A stretch of DNA of 64,000 bases, taken from Clostridia bacterium (GTDB lineage Bacteria > Bacillota > Clostridia > Christensenellales > Aristaeellaceae). Of the stretch, positions 58,260 to 64,000 are shown in pieces. Position 1 is the first letter of the stretch. Each line of letters opens with the position of its first letter. The notes under the pieces are model-generated. The model saw nothing but the letters and a program-made list of their open reading frames with translations, was not told the origin of the DNA and made no database searches. Made by a program: the position numbers and the translations under genes. The stretch lies in contig JAFPWH010000005.1 in the NCBI GenBank assembly GCA_017395065.1, positions 1 to 64,000 on the forward strand. Direction: 5' to 3'.

Positions 58260-59011
58260 CAGTAGTTCACCACCTGGCTGAAGTCGACAGCCTTGAGCGA
58301 AGCGCCGCCGATCAGGCCGCCGTCGATCTCGGGCTGCGCCATCAGGCCCTTTACGTTGGAGGGCTTCATGCTGCCGCCGTACTGGATTCGGACCTTGGCC
58401 GCGGTGCGCTTGCCGTACTTGCCGGCGATGGCCTGGCGGATGACGCCGATGGTCTCGTTGGCCTGCTCGTCGGTGGCGGTGAGGCCGGTGCCGATGGCCC
58501 ACACGGGCTCGTAGGCGATCACGGTGCCTTCGACCTGCTCGTTGGTAAGTCCCGTCAGCGCCATCAGGGTCTGATAGGAAACGATGGTATCGGTGTAGCC
58601 CTGCTCGCGCTCTTCCTTGTTTTCGCCGACGCAGACGATGGGCTTGAGGCCCGCATTGATCGCGGCGACGGTGCGCTTGTTGACGGTCTTGTCCGTCTCG
58701 CCGAAATACTGACGGCGCTCGGAGTGGCCGATGATGACGTATTCAACGCCGGCGGCCTTGAGCATGTCGGCGGAGAGTTCTCCGGTGTAGGCGCCCTTGT
58801 CGGCCCAGTGCACGTTCTGCGCGCCGAGCTTGATCTTGCAGCCGCGCTTGCTGATAAGGGGCTTTACGGCCGCAAAGCACACGGCGGGCACGCACACGAC
58901 CACGTCGCAGGCGGCGTCGGCCACCAGGGGCTTCAGTTCGTTGACGAGCTCGACCGCCTCTTCGGGCGTCTTGTTCATTTTCCAGTTGCCGGCAATGATG
59001 GGTTTACGCAT
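58259..59011 (-). CDS. tpiA: Triosephosphate isomerase
   Basis: 250 residues. N-terminal GNWKMNK, catalytic His in IIGHSERR, catalytic Glu in AYEPVWAIGTG, phosphate-binding YGGSMKP and GLIGGASL. Interconverts dihydroxyacetone phosphate and glyceraldehyde 3-phosphate. Its stop overlaps the gpmI start by one base. It is separated from pgk by a 250-bp stretch of stacked hairpins. Confidence 0.98.
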   Translation of the reverse strand: MRKPIIAGNWKMNKTPEEAVELVNELKPLVADAACDVVVCVPAVCFAAVKPLISKRGCKIKLGAQNVHWADKGAYTGELSADMLKAAGVEYVIIGHSERRQYFGETDKTVNKRTVAAINAGLKPIVCVGENKEEREQGYTDTIVSYQTLMALTGLTNEQVEGTVIAYEPVWAIGTGLTATDEQANETIGVIRQAIAGKYGKRTAAKVRIQYGGSMKPSNVKGLMAQPEIDGGLIGGASLKAVDFSQVVNY

Positions 59012-59062
59012 AAATAGTTCCTCCTGTAAGGTCTCTGTGTGTTATTAAAACGAAATACAGGG

Positions 59063-59119
59063 AGGTTCGGAGGGCAGCGCCCTCCGACCTTCAATCCGCA
59101 GGACCGGCTTTGCCGGTCC
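59063..59119. repeat. Two-hairpin intergenic repeat element (copy 2)
   Basis: AGGTTCGGAGGGC/GCCCTCCGACCT (59063-59090), the shared linker TCAATCC, then GGACCGGC/GCCGGTCC (59101-59119). Arrangement and core sequence match the element at 13214-13288. Confidence 0.75.
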
Positions 59120-59125
59120 GAGGAT

Positions 59126-59222
59126 GGATTTTTACGCAGGCGAGCTTGCCCGCCGGGAGTAAAAATCCTTTCCTTACAGTTTTTGCGCCCGAAAATCTCC
59201 GCAGAGATTTTAGCAAAAACTG
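59126..59222. repeat. Further stacked hairpins between tpiA and pgk
   Basis: GGATTTTTAC (59126-59135) pairs with GTAAAAATCC (59159-59168) around an inner GGCG...CGCC stem. CAGTTTTTGC (59177-59186) pairs with GCAAAAACTG (59213-59222) around GAAAATCTC/GAGATTTT. Everything between tpiA and pgk is structured. Confidence 0.7.
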
Positions 59223-59233
59223 CAAATCCCCTG

Positions 59234-59262
59234 ATTGAAATGAATCAACGATTCATTTCAAT
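59234..59262. repeat. Perfect palindrome at the pgk stop codon
   Basis: ATTGAAATGAATC and GATTCATTTCAAT form a 13-bp stem with a 3-nt loop, touching the pgk stop codon. No T-run follows, so a role in 3'-end protection or translational decoupling is as likely as termination. Confidence 0.7.
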
Positions 59263-60446
59263 TACTTGTCTTCGAGGCAGGCTACGCCGGGCAGGACCTT
59301 GCCCTCGAGGAACTCGAGAGAGGCGCCGCCGCCGGTGGAGATGTGGCTCATCTTGTCACCCAGACCCATCTGGTTGACCGCAGCCGCGCTGTCGCCGCCG
59401 CCGATGATGGTGATGGCGTCGCTCTCGGCCATGGCCGTGGCGATAGCCAGCGTGCCCTTGGCGAAGTCAGGATTCTCGAACACGCCCATGGGGCCGTTCC
59501 AAACGATGGTCTTGGCTTCCTTGACGGCATCGGAGAACAGCTTGATGGTCTCCGGACCGATGTCCAGGCCCTGCCAGCCGTCCGGCACTTCGCCGGCCTT
59601 GCAGGTCTTGATGGCGCTGTAGCCTTCAAACGCGTCCGCGATCACGGTGTCCACGGGCAGAAGGAGCTTTACGCCCTTTTCCTCGGCCTTCTTCATGAAG
59701 CCCAGCACCTGCTCGAGGCGCTCGTCGTCCACGAGGCTGTCGCCGATCTTGCCGCCCTGCGCCTTCATGAAGGTGTAGGCCATGCCGCCGCCGATGATGA
59801 GGGTGTCAACCTTCTCGAGGAGGTTGCCGATAACGCCCAGCTTGTCCTTGACCTTCGCGCCGCCCAGGATCGCCAGGAAGGGGCGCTTGGGGCTTTCGAC
59901 CGCGTTGCCCAGGAAGTCCAGCTCTTTGCCGATCAGGAAGCCGGCAACGGCGGGCAGGTAGGCGGCTACGCCCGCGGTGGAGGCGTGCGCGCGGTGCACA
60001 GTGCCGAAGGCGTCGCTTACGTATACGTCGGCCAAATCCGCCAGCTGCTTTGCGAAAGCGGGATCGTTGGCTTCTTCTTCGGCGTGGAAGCGCAGGTTCT
60101 CAAGCAGTATGGCCTTGCCGAAGGGCAGTGCCTTTACCATTTCTTCAACTTCTTTGCCCACGCAGTCGGGAGCGAGCTTGACCTCGAAGCCCAGCTTCTC
60201 GCTCAGGCTCTTGGCCACGGGCGCCAGAGAATACTTGGCATTCACAACGCCCTTGGGCTTGCCCAGATGGCTGCACAGGATCAGCGCGGCGCCCTGCTCG
60301 AGCAGATACTTGATCGTGGGCAGCGCGGCGTTGATGCGGGTCTCGTCGGTGATGTTCTTGTCAGCGTCCAGCGGCACGTTGAAGTCGCAGCGGACCAATA
60401 CTTTCTTGCCTTTTACGTCGATGTCCTTGACTGTCTTTTTGTTCAT
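59262..60446 (-). CDS. pgk: Phosphoglycerate kinase
   Basis: 394 residues. N-terminal [20 protein letters not shown], the substrate-binding [13 protein letters not shown], the nucleotide-binding WNGPMGVFE and [15 protein letters not shown], and the C-terminal [16 protein letters not shown]. It makes ATP from 1,3-bisphosphoglycerate in glycolysis. It lies downstream of cggR (187-bp gap) with gapA absent between. A weak promoter may lie in that gap; none is convincing. Confidence 0.98.
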   Translation of the reverse strand: MNKKTVKDIDVKGKKVLVRCDFNVPLDADKNITDETRINAALPTIKYLLEQGAALILCSHLGKPKGVVNAKYSLAPVAKSLSEKLGFEVKLAPDCVGKEVEEMVKALPFGKAILLENLRFHAEEEANDPAFAKQLADLADVYVSDAFGTVHRAHASTAGVAAYLPAVAGFLIGKELDFLGNAVESPKRPFLAILGGAKVKDKLGVIGNLLEKVDTLIIGGGMAYTFMKAQGGKIGDSLVDDERLEQVLGFMKKAEEKGVKLLLPVDTVIADAFEGYSAIKTCKAGEVPDGWQGLDIGPETIKLFSDAVKEAKTIVWNGPMGVFENPDFAKGTLAIATAMAESDAITIIGGGDSAAAVNQMGLGDKMSHISTGGGASLEFLEGKVLPGVACLEDK

Positions 60447-60632
60447 GGTGTACTCTCCTTCTTTGTTGAAGATGTCTATATGTTACCACAAAGTGGGGCC
60501 GCGCAAAAGTTATATTGCGTTAATTGGGCTTGAAAAAGCACAAAAACCGCAAAGAAAGCCGCATAAAAAGCGCGTTTTGATGGGTCTTAGGCAAAACGGC
60601 GCATGCGCAGAACGGCTCTTTTCTCCGCCCGC

Positions 60633-61667
60633 TCACTTTTCCGAGCGGATGATCTCCAGGATCCTGTTGGCCGCGCCCTCGTCGGTGATCAGGCAGGTGT
60701 TCTTGTGGTGGCGGCTTACGGCCAGGATCGCCTCGGCCTTGTGCCGGCCCGCCGCGACGGCCATCAGCACGGGGATCCTCGAAAAGCTGTCCTCCGGCAG
60801 CCCGAGGCCGCTGGCGGAGGCGAGCAGCCGGCCGTTTATGTCGAAGCAGTGCCCGAGCACCTCGGCAACCGCGCCCTTTCTTACGAGGTCGCTTATCGCG
60901 CTTTCGCTCATCAGGCGGTTCCGGGCCATTTCGTCAGCCCGGGCGATGCCGTAGAGCAGCACGTCCGCGCGCTTGATCTCCTCCAGCGGCTCGCGGATCT
61001 CGTCAAGCTTGATCAGCTCCTTGAGCGCGCTCTGGGGCAGATTGTCCGGCAGGTACAGAGGCTTGTGCTTTCCGCCGAGCTTGAGCGCGATCTGCTCGGC
61101 CAGCGTGTTTGCCTGCGTCTCGGCGCTCCGGCCCAGGCCGCCCCTTGCGGGGAGCACGGTCACGTCCATGTCTGCGCCGCGGGGGATGTGGCGGGAGACG
61201 CTGTGCACGGTGCTTCCGCCGTTGACAGCCAGGATCATGCCGGGCATCAGCAGTTTTCTTAGGCGCATGCCGGCCACGCGCCCGACCTCGTCCATCACGC
61301 CGGGGTCGCTGTCCACGTCGCCGGGCACCACGCGCACGCGCTCGATGCCAAGAAGCTTTTGCAGCTGCGCCTCCAGCGAAGCAAGGCCCGTCCTCGAGCG
61401 CACGAGCTCGCGCACGCTGTCCAGTATCTCGTAGGAGCGCTCGCTAAGCGTCATGCCCGCGGGGGATACGCTGATCAGCCCGTCTTCGCGCAGAAGGTCG
61501 GTCAGCATCCTCGCCTCCCTTTCGGGAATGCCCATGCGCTGGGCCAACGCCCTTCTGCCCACCGGCTGAAGGATGCTTATGCGCTCCAGAACCAGCGCGC
61601 GGTTGACCAGCGCCTCCATTAGGTCAGGCGCCAGCAGATTCATCAGCCCCAATGCCGTATCGTCCAT
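60633..61667 (-). CDS. cggR: Central glycolytic genes regulator CggR (SorC family)
   Basis: 344 residues. N-terminal winged helix (GRRALAQRMGIPEREARMLTDLLREDGLI), then the SorC-type sugar-phosphate-binding domain with ILAVNGGSTVHSVS, DVTVLPARGGLGRSAETQANTLA, and LLYGIARADEMARNR. In Bacillus CggR represses gapA-pgk-tpi-pgm-eno and is released by fructose-1,6-bisphosphate. Its position ahead of pgk-tpiA-gpmI supports the same role. It carries an operator-like dyad just before its own start. Confidence 0.93.
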   Translation of the reverse strand: MDDTALGLMNLLAPDLMEALVNRALVLERISILQPVGRRALAQRMGIPEREARMLTDLLREDGLISVSPAGMTLSERSYEILDSVRELVRSRTGLASLEAQLQKLLGIERVRVVPGDVDSDPGVMDEVGRVAGMRLRKLLMPGMILAVNGGSTVHSVSRHIPRGADMDVTVLPARGGLGRSAETQANTLAEQIALKLGGKHKPLYLPDNLPQSALKELIKLDEIREPLEEIKRADVLLYGIARADEMARNRLMSESAISDLVRKGAVAEVLGHCFDINGRLLASASGLGLPEDSFSRIPVLMAVAAGRHKAEAILAVSRHHKNTCLITDEGAANRILEIIRSEK

Positions 61668-61686
61668 GTACCGTCTCCCCGCGCCA

Positions 61687-61703
61687 GGGACGCTATCGGT
61701 CCC
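61687..61703 (-). promoter_or_regulatory. Operator-like dyad upstream of cggR
   Basis: GGGAC (61687-61691) and GTCCC (61699-61703) form a dyad with a 7-bp gap, 20 bp before the cggR start and just after a TAAAAT -10. CggR half-sites in Bacillus contain GGGAC, so autoregulation is plausible. Confidence 0.4.
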
Positions 61704-61872
61704 GCGCGTCAGATTTTATCCTGCCCCGAGTATACTCCCGCCCGGCGGCCTTGTAAAGCGCTTTATGTTAATTTACGCTCAAAAGCGCAAAACGGGAGAA
61801 ATTTGTATTATAATGATGCCAGGAAAACAAAATCGCCCCGATAGAGACGACACACGACGGGAGGCCCGAGCC

Positions 61873-63552
61873 ATGAACCGGCACCTGGAATATAAGATCA
61901 AGCTTTTGAACCTCGGCATGGACCGCACGATCGCTTCGCAGTGCGAAAACGAGGACAGCCCCCTGTACGGGGCCGGGATTTCGCCCCTTAGGACCTATTA
62001 CGGCGGGGAGAGCGGCGCGGGCCTCGCGCGGGAGTTTTTGCTGGGCTACTACGCGCCGGGCAGCAAGCATTACCGCGACGAAATGCTGCTGGAAAGGTGC
62101 GGGCGCGCGCTTGACTTCGCCTCTCGCATGCAGAAGAGCGACGGCACCTTCGACCTGCTGGAGACCAACTTTCACGACGGGGCGCAGACCTCCTTCATCG
62201 TTACGCTGCTGGCCCCGGCCGTGCTTCTGATGCGCGCAAAAAGCGCGCACACGCCGAAGGAGGACGCACTGTACCGAAAGCTGCTTACCTTCCTCGATCA
62301 CTGCGCGGACGGCATGGTGAACGGGGGCTTTCACACGCCCAACCACCGCTGGGTCATGGCCAGCGCGCTGAGCATGTGTTACAGTCTGCTTTCGCGAAAA
62401 GACTGTCTGGATAAAATGAACAAGCTGCTGGGCGAGGGCATAGACCAGGACGAGGACGGCGAATTTACCGAGAGGAGCTCGGGCACCTACTCCATCATCT
62501 GCGACCGCGCGTTCATCATACTCGGCGAAGTGATGGGCATGAAGGAGATGCCGGGCATCGCCGCAAAGAACCTCCGCATGATCCTGAAATTCGTGGAGCC
62601 CGACCTGACGATCAACACGATGAATTCCACGCGGCAGGACGCAGGCACAATGCCGGACTGGCGCATTTACTACGGCCTGTATCTGTTCATGGCGCTCAGG
62701 ACCGGCGACCCCGTCTTCCGCTTCGTGGCGGACGCGATGCTCGACCAGAGCGCAAGCCGCCTAAGCGAAGCCGGCATCGAAGCCGGCGTCGGCCTCGCGC
62801 CGTATTTCGAATACCTGCCCTTTGCGCTGATGGACGAAAACCTGCAAAAGGATTGGGACGCGGCCGATACCGAAAGGCCCGTCATGGACTACACGAAGCT
62901 GTTTACGCACAGCGGCATCCTTCGCCACAGGCGCGGCCCCTTCAGCCTGACCCTCGTAAAGAACAACCCGAACTTCGCGCTCCTAAAGTACGGCCGGCAC
63001 GACGTTTTTCTGCGCCTGTGCGGCACGTTTTACGCGCAGGGCCAGTTCGTGGCCGAGGAAATGAACTTTGACGGCGACACGGCTTATCTTACCTATCGCC
63101 GCCGCTGGGGCTACAAGGGCCCGCTGCCCGAAAGACAGGAGACCAGCGACTGGCACAAAATGGATCACTCGAAGCGCCCGGACGTGATGATGCAGGATTT
63201 CGTGTTCCGCGTGTCGGTAAAAATACTGGAAAGCGGCGCCGAAATCCACGTACTGACGGAGGGCGTCGAGAGCGTGCTGACCAAGTTCGAGGTGATCGCC
63301 GAGGCCGGGCAGAGCTACGTGACGGACGGCGTCTTTCTGCGGACCAAAAAGGGCGATTACGTCATTCAGAGCGCGCCCGAGGCCGAATACCGCTGCGACG
63401 ACGGCGCGACCCTCTTTATCAGGGGCGGCATACGGAAGCACACCCACGCCGAAAACATGCGCGGCAGCGTGCCCGCGGACGGCGGCCGCTTCACCGTCGC
63501 GATGACGGCGGACACCCCGATGGACAGCACCTTCACGCTCGAATTCAAATAA
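61873..63552 (+). CDS. Putative alpha/alpha-barrel polysaccharide lyase-like protein
   Basis: 559 residues from the ATG at 61873, supported by GGGAGG 9 bp upstream. The first 350 residues look like an alpha/alpha toroid (repeated helix pairs, NFHDGAQTSFIVTLL, HTPNHRWVMASALSMCYSLL). The rest is beta-rich, a layout seen in heparinase-like and other polysaccharide lyases. The conserved HTPNHRW segment is a candidate active-site region. There is no signal peptide. I cannot assign a family firmly. The next gene follows after 21 bp, so they are probably cotranscribed. Confidence 0.6.
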   Translation: MNRHLEYKIKLLNLGMDRTIASQCENEDSPLYGAGISPLRTYYGGESGAGLAREFLLGYYAPGSKHYRDEMLLERCGRALDFASRMQKSDGTFDLLETNFHDGAQTSFIVTLLAPAVLLMRAKSAHTPKEDALYRKLLTFLDHCADGMVNGGFHTPNHRWVMASALSMCYSLLSRKDCLDKMNKLLGEGIDQDEDGEFTERSSGTYSIICDRAFIILGEVMGMKEMPGIAAKNLRMILKFVEPDLTINTMNSTRQDAGTMPDWRIYYGLYLFMALRTGDPVFRFVADAMLDQSASRLSEAGIEAGVGLAPYFEYLPFALMDENLQKDWDAADTERPVMDYTKLFTHSGILRHRRGPFSLTLVKNNPNFALLKYGRHDVFLRLCGTFYAQGQFVAEEMNFDGDTAYLTYRRRWGYKGPLPERQETSDWHKMDHSKRPDVMMQDFVFRVSVKILESGAEIHVLTEGVESVLTKFEVIAEAGQSYVTDGVFLRTKKGDYVIQSAPEAEYRCDDGATLFIRGGIRKHTHAENMRGSVPADGGRFTVAMTADTPMDSTFTLEFK

Positions 63553-63573
63553 ACCGGCACGGAGGAAACACAG

Positions 63574-64000
63574 ATGAAGCTTACCTTTTTCGGCTCGAGC
63601 CACGGCGTTCCCGAACCCAACCGCCGCTGCTCCTGCATACTGCTCGAGGTCTCGGATAAAAAATACCTGATCGACGTCGGCACGGACCCCGTTCCGCTGC
63701 TGATCGACAAGGGCCTGACGCCGTGCGACGTGAGCGCAGTGTTCATCACGCACGTGCACGGCGACCACACCAACGGCCTCGTGCCCTTTGCCGACATCTG
63801 CTCCTGGCGCTTCAAGGACGCCGACCCGCTGATCTTTCTGCCCGAGATCGAAATGCTGGACGCGCTGAAGGGCTGGGTAAAGCTGACCTGCGAGGGCCTG
63901 CGGGAAACGCTGCGCTTTAAAGAGGTGAAGGAAGGGCTTTTGTACGACGACGGAACGATCCGGGTCACGGCGGCGGCCACGCAGCACAGGGACAGGGCGT
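63574..64000 (+). CDS. Metallo-beta-lactamase-fold hydrolase (3' end outside window)
   Basis: The first 142 residues are visible. It has FFGSSHGVPEPNRRCSC, then the zinc-binding THVHGDHTNGL, and a later HRD that may hold the next ligand. The overall start resembles ribonuclease Z/PhnP-like phosphodiesterases. A strong GGAGGAAA precedes the ATG. The C-terminal half is missing, so the subgroup cannot be set. Confidence 0.85.
   Translation, partial: MKLTFFGSSHGVPEPNRRCSCILLEVSDKKYLIDVGTDPVPLLIDKGLTPCDVSAVFITHVHGDHTNGLVPFADICSWRFKDADPLIFLPEIEMLDALKGWVKLTCEGLRETLRFKEVKEGLLYDDGTIRVTAAATQHRDRA

Noticed and set aside
60447..60632. A riboswitch or CggR operator between cggR and pgk
   Set aside because: No GGGAC-type direct repeats or recognisable riboswitch core; only a weak promoter-like sequence could be found.

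Overview
The window looks like the chromosome of a GC-rich, Gram-positive-type Clostridia (Firmicutes) bacterium, probably a gut or other plant-fibre-degrading anaerobe. Evidence: consensus sigma-A promoters (TTGACA-17-TATAAT type), strong GGAGG ribosome-binding sites, a CggR-type glycolytic regulator, YhaM, EF-G-like and U32 proteins, secreted SH3/M23/LRR proteins with no outer-membrane genes, and several pectin-type glycoside hydrolases. This is an inference from gene content; no marker gene fixes the genus.

Layout. 1-5.6 kb (minus): a partial serine hydrolase, a GH5 glucanase, a GNAT acetyltransferase, a U32 tRNA-hydroxylation protein, an unknown protein and YchF. 5.7-11.2 kb (plus): a GH88 unsaturated glucuronyl hydrolase, two FAD oxidoreductases and RarA. 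11.2-13.2 kb: a small accessory locus with an XRE regulator divergent from a two-gene membrane/coiled-coil operon, with two operator-like dyads between. 13.3-19.3 kb (minus): two large envelope proteins, one with M23, Big2 and LRR domains and one an unrecognised 1087-aa membrane protein. 19.5-23.3 kb (minus): overlapping yhaM-topB-serine acetyltransferase operon. 23.4-25.7 kb (plus): SH3/lysozyme-like secreted protein and TatD. 25.8-35.2 kb (minus): a TIR-TM-DUF6273 protein, a Gfo/Idh oxidoreductase, an EF-G-like GTPase, an SH3 protein and a YetA/exo-rhamnogalacturonan-lyase-like protein, the last divergent from a YesU-like DUF1961 protein.

36.0-43.7 kb is an obvious genomic island. It is AT-richer than its surroundings. 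It carries copies of a 17-bp repeat, a remnant nuclease-toxin tail with an overlapping candidate immunity gene, a REP-associated tyrosine transposase bounded by inverted copies of the repeat, and a four-gene defence operon: a winged-helix regulator, a single-chain nuclease-methylase-specificity fusion, a HEPN-like protein and a DUF1016/YhcG PD-(D/E)XK protein. It ends in about 400 bp of noncoding DNA behind a consensus promoter, followed by a tRNA 3'-end-like fragment.

43.8-64 kb returns to core genes: murG, a PfkB kinase, a DUF1653-RecQ fusion helicase, a DUF234-type ATPase, the rpsF-ssb-rpsR operon, secreted DUF6273 and parvulin-like proteins, a MATE transporter, a GNAT, a GH105 unsaturated rhamnogalacturonyl hydrolase, and a glycolytic cluster cggR-pgk-tpiA-gpmI that lacks gapA and eno at this locus. 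The right end has an alpha/alpha-barrel protein and a partial metallo-beta-lactamase-fold hydrolase. GH88, GH105, the YetA-like protein, DUF1961 and GH5 together suggest the cell finishes the breakdown of pectin/rhamnogalacturonan or glycan oligosaccharides in the cytoplasm.
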